Shown here in pieces: positions 46,181-53,976 of a stretch of 58,177 bases of DNA (position 1 is its first letter; the number at the start of each line of letters is the position of its first letter). Origin of the DNA: an uncultured Alistipes sp. (lineage in GTDB: Bacteria; Bacteroidota; Bacteroidia; Bacteroidales; Rikenellaceae); assembly GCA_900550375.1 (NCBI GenBank), contig URRP01000008.1, forward strand, positions 1-58,177, written 5' to 3'. Made by a program: the position numbers and the translations under genes. The notes beneath the pieces are model-generated. The model searched no databases, was not told where the DNA came from, and saw only the letters and a list, made by a program, of their open reading frames with translations.

Positions 46181-46336
46181 ACGGTTGAATTTCTTTCGTC
46201 CATTTCTCGCCTCGGCATAGCCCGAACTTTGTTCGGCTCTGCGCTCGGCTTAACGAAAACGGTTGAATTTCTTTCGTCCATTTCTCGCCTCGGCATAGCC
46301 TGAACTCTGTTCGGCTCTGCGCTCGGCTTAACGAAA
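46181..46336 (+). repeat. Tandem 78-bp repeats R1 and R2 of the hairpin family
   Basis: Two head-to-tail 78-bp units (46181-46258 and 46259-46336), each starting ACGGTTGAATTTC and ending TTAACGAAA; I count two differences. Each contains CTCGGCA, a stem AGCC n GAAC / GTTC GGCT, and TGCGCTCGGCTT. The bulged base differs (C versus T). A decayed third start (TGGTTGA) follows. Confidence 0.9.
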
Positions 46337-47328
46337 TGGTTGAAAAAAGCCGGAGCGGACGCCGAAATACGAGGCTGTTCGATCTCTTCCGAAATGGGGA
46401 GCGTCCGGCTCCGGCAGGTTTAAAAACGGCACTTCCCAAAAGCATATTCCACTTTTCGTCTACTCCTTTTCTATCCTAATCCATTGTATGATTCGGGGAG
46501 CTGCCGTTCGTAAAAGAAGCCGGAACCGCACGTGCGATGCGCCGTCTCAAATAGGCCGAAACGACGGTCGATCAGGGCGTCTCCGGCTTACCCGCGACAA
46601 TAGGGATATCGGGCAGCTGTCCGGCGTGTAACGTCGCGGCAGTGCACGCGGCGTCGGGGAGACACGGCCGAACGGATGGACAACCTTTGTAAGTTGGAAA
46701 TTGCCGGATCATATCGTCGGGGATTTGGAGCGTAAAAAAGGCCGGAGTGCAGCTCGAGAGCGCTTTACGATTGGCATGACAGACCAGTAAACAAGCGTTG
46801 CCGCCTCCAGCCATCCCCGAACGATACGTGTTTGGATGCTTCTTTCGTCCGTCGGCACAATACATGACAGCACCCGAGCGATGAAGATCGCCCGTCGGCA
46901 CAAATGAAGAACCGGAACAGAAAGATGAAAGCCGTAACATAACGTCGGGGTTGGGAATTGAATCGAACTTCCTTTCGATGTACCCGACGTCTTACCTATG
47001 GACAAAAAATAAGGCAAGGACGCAGGTACAACCCCTATGACCGGCCTCGCGAGCCTTACTTCGGCAGCTGTCCTTACGCCCCTGCCGCCCCGACAGCGCA
47101 TGTCGGGGCATAACAACAGGGGTTTCAGACAAGTTTATACCGAAGAAAACAAGCTATCGAAAAACTGATGATAGCAGGCGCGAGTTCGTCATAGGTACAA
47201 AGGTTGTCCTAACCTCTAAAATAGGTTACGGTCGAGCCGTAATAACATTGCAAAATTAACATAATTTCTTGTTTTAAAAAAATGGCCCGTATTGTACAGC
47301 CTTTTTCTAAGGCCAAAGATATATACTT
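46337..47328. other. ~1 kb gene-poor region
   Basis: I see no convincing gene. Minus-strand frames of 100-135 codons at 46572-46940 and 46709-47116 overlap each other, are Cys/Arg/Ser-rich and have no family features. An inverted pair ATGTCGGGGC/GCCCCGACA lies near 47088-47110. GC content falls from about 47220 onward. Confidence 0.5.
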
Positions 47329-47334
47329 TTTGTA

Positions 47335-47367
47335 AATGACAAATACACCTAAGATATATTTGTCATT
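47335..47367 (+). promoter_or_regulatory. Palindromic operator over the promoter of XRE pair 1
   Basis: AATGACAAATA (47335-47345), 11-bp spacer, TATTTGTCATT (47357-47367): a perfect 11-bp inverted repeat. Its right arm overlaps the -7 box TATATTTG (47355-47362), 19 bp before the ATG at 47386. A textbook place for an autorepressor to bind. Confidence 0.75.
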
Positions 47368-47385
47368 ATTGGGCTCATTTGTATA

Positions 47386-47613
47386 ATGAGATAAAGGCGC
47401 AACAACGAATTAATCCATCTCGTAGCCACAAGACTAAGAGAACTGCGAGAAGAACGCGGATTATCCCAGTTAGTCGTTTGGGAAGATACAGACATAGATA
47501 TGCACAAAGTCGAAGGAGAAATTTATAATATCACACTCAGCACAATTGCCGATCTCTGCGACTATTACAATATTACATTGAAAGACTTTTTCAAAACTAT
47601 GCCAAATCCCTGA
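47386..47613 (+). pseudogene. XRE-type small regulator with a stop at codon 3 (pair 1, first gene)
   Basis: From ATG 47386 the frame reads Met-Arg-stop-Arg-Arg-Asn-Asn-Glu-Leu-Ile and then stays open for 72 codons. The product aligns end to end with the 48505 gene: RNNELI/RNEKLI, RLRELREERGLSQ/RLRQLRETNGLSQ, 'DLCDYYNITLKDFFK'/'ELCDSYNITLHQFFK'. In that homologue codon 3 is AAG (Lys); here TAA, so one or two substitutions explain it. No alternative ATG, GTG or TTG start lies nearby downstream. Either a recent nonsense mutation or a rare non-canonical start. The helix-turn-helix itself looks altered too (SQLVVWEDTDIDMHKVEGE). Ends 5 nt before the next gene. Confidence 0.75.
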
Positions 47614-47618
47614 TCGTG

Positions 47619-47852
47619 ATGGAGACTCAGAGACATAATGAAATACTGATGCGCCAAGTCGCCAAAAAACTCAAAGCATTGCGCAAGGCGAAAGGGATAA
47701 CTCAAGAGAAAGTATACAAAGATACAGGAATGCATATCGGACGGATCGAAGCCGGAAATTCCAATATAACGATCAGCAGTTTGTCGGATTTGTGCAAATA
47801 CTACGAAATTTCTTTCGAAACATTTTTCGACGGCCTTCGAACCAAAGAATAG
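47619..47852 (+). CDS. Small XRE-family HTH regulator (pair 1, second gene)
   Basis: A 77-aa single-domain helix-turn-helix protein (Cro/CI type): LKALRKAKGITQEKVYKDTGMHIGRIEAGNSNITISSLSDLCKYYEI shows the five-helix pattern, with TQEKV (helix 2) and HIGRIEAG (recognition helix end). There is no effector domain, so a minimal DNA-binding protein, probably a dimer. It starts 5 nt after the broken partner gene; a GTG directly precedes the ATG. Closely similar in layout to the 48728 gene (KDTGLNIGNIEAARSNINITSLKLLCRYY), so the pair has been duplicated. Confidence 0.85.
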   Translation: METQRHNEILMRQVAKKLKALRKAKGITQEKVYKDTGMHIGRIEAGNSNITISSLSDLCKYYEISFETFFDGLRTKE

Positions 47853-48504
47853 ACTCAGCAGACCTTGAAAACGATGCAGCCGCCTCCGACCTATCTTCCG
47901 GCAGTTGCAGAATTGCAGGCGAACCGGATATGGCAATATTTTCTTGCAACAATAGCATAACTTATTTATTTCGAGTTATGACTATCCACAAAAAAAGACG
48001 CGGGCATTGTGCAATGTACTCCTTGGAAGGTCCGCTAAAACCCGTATAGACAATACAAAGCACAAGAGGCCCACGCCCGTAACGCGCGGTACATCCACAA
48101 AGACTCTACCCTTTGTGCCGGATTGTGGGCCGACAACTCGCGGAGCATCCTTGTGCCTTTGTCTCGACATTTGAAAATTTAGCCGTTTTCCGAAGAGACA
48201 AAGCAACAATCCGCCCTTTTCAGCGAATCGTCACTCAAAAGTAATATATTTTTTGAATTAGAGTAACGAAGGGCAAAGTATTTTTCATGTATTTTACATA
48301 TGCATGAATATTTCGCATATAAAATCAAGTCAAATTTAATAGCACTTTAAATGCTTTTTTGATGATTCAAATATACATAATAATATTGAAAAGGAACAGC
48401 CTTACTGTTTGAAAATCATACTCTTTAAGCCGTTTTATACTTTACGTGTCTAAAGGCTTTTATTAGCTAACATACAATAAGTAGTAAATCCTGTTCTTTG
48501 TGAT
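47853..48504. other. AT-rich stretch between the two XRE pairs
   Basis: 652 bp with no supported gene. The first half (47990-48200) is GC-richer with repeated CACAAAG/CTTTGTG words; the second half is AT-rich. A short inverted repeat ATATGC (48298-48303), 11-bp spacer, GCATAT (48315-48320) resembles the pair 1 operator layout but is weak. Confidence 0.5.
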
Positions 48505-48735
48505 ATGAAAAAGCGACAACGTAACGAAAAACTAATCAAAGCTGTCGGGCTGCGGCTTCGACAGTTGCGGGAAACAAACGGATTGTCGCAAGAGAAAGTG
48601 TTGTTTCAGAAAAACATTCATCTGTCGCGCATTGAAAATGGGTATAAAAATATAACCATCAATACGTTGGTTGAATTGTGCGACAGCTACAATATTACAC
48701 TGCACCAATTCTTTAAAGGGTTGGAATATGATTAA
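48505..48735 (+). CDS. Small XRE-family HTH regulator (pair 2, first gene)
   Basis: A 76-aa single-domain Cro/CI-type protein: LRLRQLRETNGLSQEKVLFQKNIHLSRIENGYKNITINTLVELCDSYNITLHQFF. 'SQEKV' and 'HLSRIENG' mark helices 2 and 3. It is the intact homologue of the broken gene at 47386. Its end overlaps the next gene by 8 nt, so the two products are made together. AT-rich codon use differs from the housekeeping neighbours, suggesting horizontal origin. Confidence 0.85.
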   Translation: MKKRQRNEKLIKAVGLRLRQLRETNGLSQEKVLFQKNIHLSRIENGYKNITINTLVELCDSYNITLHQFFKGLEYD

Positions 48736-48955
48736 CCTTGAACGAAATAACGACGTACTGCTGAAAATCGCGGCAAAATCCAGAATACTGCGTCGCAAAG
48801 CTGGTTTAGCCCAAAAAGCCGTAGCAAAAGATACAGGACTGAACATCGGCAATATCGAGGCGGCACGATCCAATATCAACATCACCTCTCTCAAACTTCT
48901 TTGCCGCTACTATGGCGTGACCCTCGACGAGTTCTTCGACGACATGGATTTATAA
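48728..48955 (+). CDS. Small XRE-family HTH regulator (pair 2, second gene)
   Basis: A 75-aa protein paralogous to the 47619 gene: RNNDVLLKIAAKSRILRRKAGLAQKAVAKDTGLNIGNIEAARSNINI followed by TSLKLLCRYYGVTLDEFFDDMDL. A frame from 48671 is also open, but ATG 48728 matches the paralogue's start and gives the 8-nt overlap typical of translational coupling. The HTH is slightly atypical (AQKAV instead of SQEKV). The target is unknown; self-regulation or pairing with the upstream product is likely. Confidence 0.8.
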   Translation: MINLERNNDVLLKIAAKSRILRRKAGLAQKAVAKDTGLNIGNIEAARSNINITSLKLLCRYYGVTLDEFFDDMDL

Positions 48956-48989
48956 TCCGTAATGCAATCGTCCCCTTCGCATCCATCGT

Positions 48990-49500
48990 CGGAGACTGCA
49001 AAATAAGCAATATTATATTGTATTACCCTCGTTTGGCAATACTACATTGCACAATACAATACAATATATCATAATACATAATCAATATTTGATTGTACTT
49101 CTTCGCCCCCGACAACTCTCTTCTTTTGGATTCGACTCGATAATTCGCATTTATTATTGTATTATTATTTAGTGTTTATTGCATACGAATAACAGAAACT
49201 GGATTCACGCAGCGGGAAAAACGGTTAATCGATTCCGAAAGTCTTTCGGGATTGGTCGTACACAAAAACCGCAGGCAACGACAAACATCAGAGCCGAAAA
49301 CGGTCTTACACCGCTGCCGATTCTACCCCGCGCCGCTGTTCGAAAAGAGTGCGATTAAATATATTATTACATAGAAGACCGAGAAACAATAATGCAATTA
49401 TTTATTTGATAGACGGGAGATAAAAACAATATATTATTGTATCGCTGTCTGGAGCAGGGACGAATCAATACAATCAATAATTGTAATACAAGCAGGGATT
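48990..49500. repeat. AT-rich DNA with many ATTGTA/TACAAT and palindromic words
   Basis: Repeated ATTGTA/TACAAT words and small palindromes: AATATTATATT near 49008, ACAATACAATACAATATAT near 49050, and ACAATATATTATTGT near 49427-49441. No gene is supported. It could be operator clusters, an AT-rich regulatory region or decayed insertion DNA. Confidence 0.6.
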
Positions 49501-49560
49501 CCATCGCCTGTAAATCGAAAATCCGCATCCGGCGCAGGAATTTACGCTCGGTCAGCCGTC

Positions 49561-49720
49561 GATGTCTACACAGTCCCCGCCGCACGCAGCACACACGAAG
49601 CCCGCACTGTCCCCACCACACGCAACCCAAACAGTCCCCGCCGCACATAGCCCGCACAGTCCGCACGCAGCCCACACAGCCCACACAGCCCACACCACAC
49701 ACCGGCGCTCGCTCCTCGAA
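49561..49720. repeat. Degenerate C/A-rich microsatellite
   Basis: About 160 bp built from variants of CACACAGCCC / CCCGCACAGTCC, most regular at 49660-49700 (CCCACACAG repeated). Read as protein it gives His-Ser-Pro-His or Cys-Gly-Cys-Val repeats in different frames, with no frame clearly favoured. Treated as noncoding. Confidence 0.75.
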
Positions 49721-49962
49721 TCGAAAATTCAGCCGAAGCAGCGCCTAACGCCCTCCGATGCGGGCTGCTGGACTGAACGCCCAAGACTCGAGGAGAAGAA
49801 AAAGAGCCGCAGGCGGAATGCCAACGGAGGATTTTCGGTTGCCGCAACACGAAAAAAGTCAGGCAGAACAAAAAGAAGCGGAATTTTATTTGGTAATTCG
49901 GCATTTTTGACTTACTTTTGCTCCGCGTTTGCTGAAATTCAGTTGCACGCATTCACACGATT

Positions 49963-50051
49963 GGAGAGGTGGGTGAGTGGCTGAAACCACCGGTTTGCTA
50001 AACCGACGTGCTGGGCAACCGGCACCACGAGTTCGAATCTCGTCCTCTCCG
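49963..50051 (+). tRNA. tRNA-Ser (anticodon GCT)
   Basis: 89 nt with a long variable arm (class II). Acceptor GGAGAGG (49963-49969) pairs with CCTCTCC (50044-50050); the anticodon loop TTGCTAA has GCT at 49997-49999; T-loop TTCGAAT. A possible integration target beside the gene-poor region. Confidence 0.95.
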
Positions 50052-50064
50052 CTCGCTGAGCACG

Positions 50065-50094
50065 ATTCCGTCCCTTTCCCGGGACGGAATTTTT
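50065..50094 (+). terminator. Terminator after tRNA-Ser
   Basis: ATTCCGTCCC (50065-50074) / GGGACGGAAT (50081-50090) then TTTT. Confidence 0.85.
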
Positions 50095-50129
50095 CGTTTG
50101 GCCCCTCCCCTCCAAGCCCACCACCATCA

Positions 50130-50143
50130 TTAAAACGTTTTAA
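50130..50143 (+). promoter_or_regulatory. Operator O1, 14-bp palindrome
   Basis: TTAAAACGTTTTAA, perfectly symmetric with a central CG, typical of LacI/GalR-family regulators. Lies 110 bp upstream of an identical core at O2. Confidence 0.75.
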
Positions 50144-50221
50144 AATCCAATAAAACAGAACGATTCAATAGTATTTATGGAATTTCCAATAAAATACTTC
50201 ATAAGAATCAAAAATTAATAT

Positions 50222-50251
50222 TACTTTTGCTATACAAACTAAAACGTTTTA
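50222..50251 (+). promoter_or_regulatory. Sulfatase promoter with operator O2
   Basis: -7 box TACTTTTG (50222-50229; -33 weak), predicted start ~50235, then TAAAACGTTTTA at 50240-50251 ending one base before the ATG. With O1, a two-operator repression loop is plausible. No LacI-type regulator gene is in the window. Confidence 0.78.
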
Positions 50252-50252
50252 A

Positions 50253-51935
50253 ATGAAATCGATCGACAAAACCGTATGCAGTCTGGCTCTGCTCGCACCG
50301 CTTGCCGCGATACAAAGCGCAAACGCCGGACAACGACCGAACATCATCTTCTTTCTGGTGGACGATTTCGGCTGGACAGAGACTTCACAGCCCTTCGGCG
50401 AAGAGACCTACCCCAACAACCTCCGTTTCCACACGCCCAACATGGAACGACTGGCGCGCATGGGCGTCGTGATGACCAATGCCTACGCCTGTCCCGTGTC
50501 GACCCCCACCCGAGCCAGTCTGATGACGGGAATGAACGCCGCACACATGGGTATCACGTCGTACTGCTCCTTATATAAAGATACCTGTTCCGACGCGATC
50601 GGCGGTCGACCGGGGACGACGAACGACAACGAGGACGATATTTTCGCCCACTCCGAATGGAACTACAACGCACTGTGTCCCGTCGCCTTCCGGAACGAGG
50701 CCGACAGCCTCACCTACGGAATGAACCGCACGTTCTACGCCACGCCGCTTGTGGAGATTCTCCGCGACGCAGGCTACCACACCATCCACGTGGGCAAGGC
50801 GCACTGGGCTCCGACGGGAACCCCCGGATCGAACCCCTACAACATGGGCTTCACGGTCAACATCTCGGGTTCGGGCAACGGACATCCCCAGAGCTACCAG
50901 CCCGACGATCATTTCGGCAACCTTCCCAAACAAGGCACTTACGCCTCGGTGCAGAACATGTCGCAGTACTACGGTTCGGGGATCCACCTGACCGAAGCGC
51001 TGACGCTCGAAGCGCTCAAGACGCTGGAGGATCCGATCCGCCGCAAGCAACCCTTCTACCTCTACTTCGCCCACTACTCCAACCACACGCCCATTCAACG
51101 CGACGAACGGTTCATCCAGCGTTATCTCGACGCAGGCATGGACGAACAGCAGGCCCGCTACGCCTCGATGGTCGAAGGGATGGACAAGAGTCTGGGCGAC
51201 GTGCTCGACTACCTCGAAGCGAAGGGAATCGCCGACGAGACGATCATCCTCTTCATGTCAGACAACGGCGGTCACTGTCTGGGACAGGACAAGGGCGGAC
51301 AACCCCATACGCAGAACCTGCCTCTGCGCGAGGGCAAAGCCTCGGTATACGAAGGCGGCATCCGCGTGCCGCTGATGTTCCGCTGGCCGAGGAAAGCGGC
51401 GGAAGGGACGCGCATCAACACGCCGGTCATCAACGAGGACATCTTCCCCACGATCCTCGAAATGGCAGGCGTCAAAACGTATGAAACCGTGCAGGAGTGC
51501 GACGGTGAAAGTCTCGCAAAGCTTATCACCGCGGGTTCGAAGATGGCGGCAAAAGCGCAGCGACGCGGCGAGATCACGACGCTGCACGAAGCCAACGCCT
51601 TCGTCGTACCGGCTTCGGTGTCGGGCATCGACCCCGAGCGCGAACTGATCTTCCACTATCCGCACCAGTACCGCGTCGAGGATCAGGACGATATCGACTT
51701 CATGAGCGCGATCCGCAAGGGAGACTGGAAGCTCGTCTACCGGATGCACACGGGCGAACTGGAACTCTACAACCTGCGCGACGACATCGGCGAACGCCAC
51801 GACCTCGCGGCCGACAACCCCGAGCGGGTCGCCGAGCTGGCGAAAGCGCTGGGCGACCGGCTGCGCGGCTGGAACGCCTCGATGCCGACGGTACGCGCGA
51901 CGGGCAAGAAGGTGCCGATGCCCGACGAGTTGTAA
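50253..51935 (+). CDS. Secreted arylsulfatase-type sulfatase (Ser-type)
   Basis: A 560-aa S1-family sulfatase with a signal peptide (cleavage near NAG, 25-26). Metal-binding Asp37-Asp38 in FLVDDFGW; the signature STPTRASLMTG has Ser83 as the residue converted to formylglycine by an anaerobic maturase (anSME), followed by Pro85 and Arg87. Further metal and substrate residues: 'HVGKAHWAPTG', 'ILFMSDNGGHC', 'YEGGIRVPLMFRWP'. It removes sulfate from host or dietary sulfated glycans in the periplasm; linkage unknown. Monocistronic, its ATG touches operator O2, suggesting induction by a sugar through a LacI-type repressor. Confidence 0.93.
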   Translation: MKSIDKTVCSLALLAPLAAIQSANAGQRPNIIFFLVDDFGWTETSQPFGEETYPNNLRFHTPNMERLARMGVVMTNAYACPVSTPTRASLMTGMNAAHMGITSYCSLYKDTCSDAIGGRPGTTNDNEDDIFAHSEWNYNALCPVAFRNEADSLTYGMNRTFYATPLVEILRDAGYHTIHVGKAHWAPTGTPGSNPYNMGFTVNISGSGNGHPQSYQPDDHFGNLPKQGTYASVQNMSQYYGSGIHLTEALTLEALKTLEDPIRRKQPFYLYFAHYSNHTPIQRDERFIQRYLDAGMDEQQARYASMVEGMDKSLGDVLDYLEAKGIADETIILFMSDNGGHCLGQDKGGQPHTQNLPLREGKASVYEGGIRVPLMFRWPRKAAEGTRINTPVINEDIFPTILEMAGVKTYETVQECDGESLAKLITAGSKMAAKAQRRGEITTLHEANAFVVPASVSGIDPERELIFHYPHQYRVEDQDDIDFMSAIRKGDWKLVYRMHTGELELYNLRDDIGERHDLAADNPERVAELAKALGDRLRGWNASMPTVRATGKKVPMPDEL

Positions 51936-51993
51936 AAACTCGGATATGCGAGCACGGCAGTCCCGATCTGCCGACGCCCGCTTCCGCAAAACG

Positions 51994-52028
51994 ACGTCCT
52001 GATTTCTCGTGATGAGAAATCAGGACGT
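51994..52028. terminator. Bidirectional terminator between sulfatase and hydrolase genes
   Basis: A perfect 15-bp stem (51994-52008 / 52014-52028), 5-nt loop, between convergent genes. The T-tract is imperfect on both sides. Confidence 0.75.
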
Positions 52029-52070
52029 ATCCTTTCGGAGCAAAGCCGCACAACCGGTCGCAGGGACTCC

Positions 52071-52877
52071 CTACTCGATCCCTTCCAGCCGACAGATGAA
52101 ACGCACGGCGACGGGATAACCTGCCGTGGGCATATTTCCGTGATTGTAACCATCGAACTCACAGAGCGTCACGTCCTTGTGCCCGATGAGCCGCATCATC
52201 CGCCAGAAATAGGCCGTCTCCTCGTAGCGGCCGTTCATCTCCAGCTCGCGGTCGCCCGAAAGAATCAGCATCGGCGCACAGTCTGCGCGCACGTAGTAGA
52301 GCGGTGCAGTATCGTCGATGAACGGCTGCAATTCACTCATCCCCATCGCCTTGCGAGCAGCGAAATGAGTGATGGCGTGACCGCTGAACGGGATGATGCC
52401 CGCCAGCGAATCGGCCTCCTTGCCGTAGCGTGCCAACCGCGAGCGGTCCAACCCCACCATATTGACCAGATAGCCGCCCGCGGAGTGACCCGCGATGTAG
52501 ATTTTCGAGGGGCTGCCGCCGTAGTCGGCGATATGGTCGAAGACCCACGCCACGGCCGCCGCCGCATCGTCCACGATGTCGAGCGTCTCAACCTGCGGAA
52601 TCAGCCGGTATCCGACGCCTACGACCACGAAGCCCTTCTTCATCAGCCCCTGCGGTACAGCGCGTTTGCCGCCCGTGAGGCCGCCGCCGTGAAACCAGAC
52701 CACCACCGGCGCATCCTTCGCATCGGGAAGGTAGGCCACGTCGAGACGGCACATCTGCTGCGCATAAGCGTCGGGCGCATCCGTGCGGTAGAGGATATCG
52801 CGTTCGAAGCGGTAGTCGGCGGCATAGGCCGCACAAGCGAACAGCAGACAAAAGAGAAAGAGAACGATTCGTTTCAT
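52071..52877 (-). CDS. Secreted alpha/beta hydrolase (esterase/lipase, BD-FAE-like)
   Basis: A 268-aa secreted alpha/beta hydrolase: signal peptide (LFLFCLLFACAAYAADY), oxyanion HGGG in VVVWFHGGGLTGGKR, nucleophile GHSAGG (Ser ~142), and a C-terminal Asp/His in 'GDRELEMNGRYEE' and 'EFDGYNHGNMPTAG'. The hormone-sensitive-lipase type HGGG suggests a carboxylesterase acting on short or feruloyl/acetyl esters, but substrate is open. Start MKRIVLF at 52877 gives a normal signal peptide; its promoter overlaps the panB terminator. Confidence 0.88.
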   Translation of the reverse strand: MKRIVLFLFCLLFACAAYAADYRFERDILYRTDAPDAYAQQMCRLDVAYLPDAKDAPVVVWFHGGGLTGGKRAVPQGLMKKGFVVVGVGYRLIPQVETLDIVDDAAAAVAWVFDHIADYGGSPSKIYIAGHSAGGYLVNMVGLDRSRLARYGKEADSLAGIIPFSGHAITHFAARKAMGMSELQPFIDDTAPLYYVRADCAPMLILSGDRELEMNGRYEETAYFWRMMRLIGHKDVTLCEFDGYNHGNMPTAGYPVAVRFICRLEGIE

Positions 52878-52901
52878 GATTCGGAATATTGGATTCGTCG
52901 A

Positions 52902-52932
52902 TAAATGTAACGAAAATCCCCGAAACGACAAA
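52902..52932 (-). promoter_or_regulatory. Promoter of the hydrolase gene
   Basis: On the minus strand: TTTG (52932-52929), 19-bp spacer and TACATTTA (52909-52902), one base from consensus. The -33 box abuts the panB terminator stem. Confidence 0.65.
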
Positions 52933-52962
52933 GGAGACTCCGCCTTTTCGGCGAAGTCTCCT
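52930..52962 (-). terminator. panB: Terminator downstream of panB
   Basis: AGGAGACT..CGCC (52932-52944) / GGCG.AGTCTCCT (52950-52962), 13 positions with one mismatch, loop of 5, followed by TTTG on the minus strand. 25 bp past the panB stop. Confidence 0.75.
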
Positions 52963-52986
52963 CCGATTTCTGCAACGGCCGCGCCG

Positions 52987-53802
52987 TTAGTACTGCTCCT
53001 GCTCGTTGGGGAAATCCTGCAACTTGACGTCGGCGACGTACTGCCCTACGGCATCGGTCATCACCGTATGCAGGTCGGCATAACGGCGCAGGAAGCGGGG
53101 CGAAAAGCCCTTGTTGATGCCCAGCATGTCGTGGATCACGAGCACCTGCCCGTCGGTGCCGCCGCCGGCGCCGATGCCGATCGTGGGGATTGCCAACTCC
53201 TTCGATACGCGCTCGGCCAGCACCGCGGGAATCTTTTCGAGCACGACGGCGAAACAGCCGGCCTCTTCGAGCAAATGCGCGTCGCGCACCAGCTTCTCGG
53301 CTTCGGCCTCCTCCTTGGCGCGAACGGTATAGGTTCCGAACTTATGGATCGACTGCGGCGTGAGTCCCAGATGACCCATGATCGGAATGCCGGCCGTGAG
53401 GATGCGCTCGACCGATTCGAGGATCTCCTCGCCGCCCTCGAGCTTCACTGCGTCGGCCTCGGTCTCCTTCATGATGCGGATGGCCGAGTCGAGGGCGATC
53501 TTCGAATTGCCCTGATAGGTTCCGAAGGGCAGGTCGACCACCACAAGCGCCCGTCCGACGGCACGCACGACCGAACGGGCGTGATAGATCATCGCGTCGA
53601 GCGTGATAGGAACCGTCGTCTCATACCCCGCCATCACGTTGGCTGCCGAATCGCCCACCAGAATCGCATCGACACCCGCGGCATCGACGATCTTCGCCAT
53701 CGAATAGTCGTAGGACGTAAGCATGGCGATCTTCTCGCCGCGATCTTTCATCTCCTTGAGCCGGAGGGTCGTAACCGCCCGAACTTTACTTTCAACAGAC
53801 AT
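52987..53802 (-). CDS. panB: 3-methyl-2-oxobutanoate hydroxymethyltransferase
   Basis: A 271-aa ketopantoate hydroxymethyltransferase, first committed step of pantothenate synthesis (methylene-tetrahydrofolate plus ketoisovalerate). TIM-barrel motifs: 'MLTSYDYSMAKIVDAAGVDAILVGDSAANVMAGYETTVPIT', 'DLPFGTYQGN', 'VKLEGGEE', 'IMGHLGLTPQS' and 'TIGIGAGGGTDGQVLV' (metal and catalytic Glu/His sites). panC and panD are not in the window. Followed by its own terminator; the 174 bp upstream hold no other gene. Confidence 0.97.
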   Translation of the reverse strand: MSVESKVRAVTTLRLKEMKDRGEKIAMLTSYDYSMAKIVDAAGVDAILVGDSAANVMAGYETTVPITLDAMIYHARSVVRAVGRALVVVDLPFGTYQGNSKIALDSAIRIMKETEADAVKLEGGEEILESVERILTAGIPIMGHLGLTPQSIHKFGTYTVRAKEEAEAEKLVRDAHLLEEAGCFAVVLEKIPAVLAERVSKELAIPTIGIGAGGGTDGQVLVIHDMLGINKGFSPRFLRRYADLHTVMTDAVGQYVADVKLQDFPNEQEQY

Positions 53803-53976
53803 TTCAATAAATTTAGGTTATCAAGTCCGAAAATCCATCTCTCTTTCGCACCGCAGTCAGGGTCTGCGGCCGCGGCTGCGACTCCGATTCCGCTGCGAAT
53901 CCCCTCCGAGAAGAGGACTCCGCGCACGCCGAATCCGTGGGATGCAGCGCCGATGTCTACGGTTGCGGCCGCAAAG

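Noticed and set aside
46119..46445. 108-codon minus-strand frame with two identical 26-residue repeats
   Set aside because: It is the translation of the noncoding tandem 78-bp repeat; no start context or family.
46941..47080. tRNA-like T-arm text (GTTCGATTC on the minus strand)
   Set aside because: No matching acceptor or anticodon arms; the stem does not pair.
48999..49500. Possible CRISPR array in the AT-rich region
   Set aside because: No regular repeat-spacer spacing, repeats too short and no cas genes in the window.
49437..49748. His/Thr/Pro-rich 103-codon frame
   Set aside because: Product of the CA-rich microsatellite; an equally long frame exists on the other strand.
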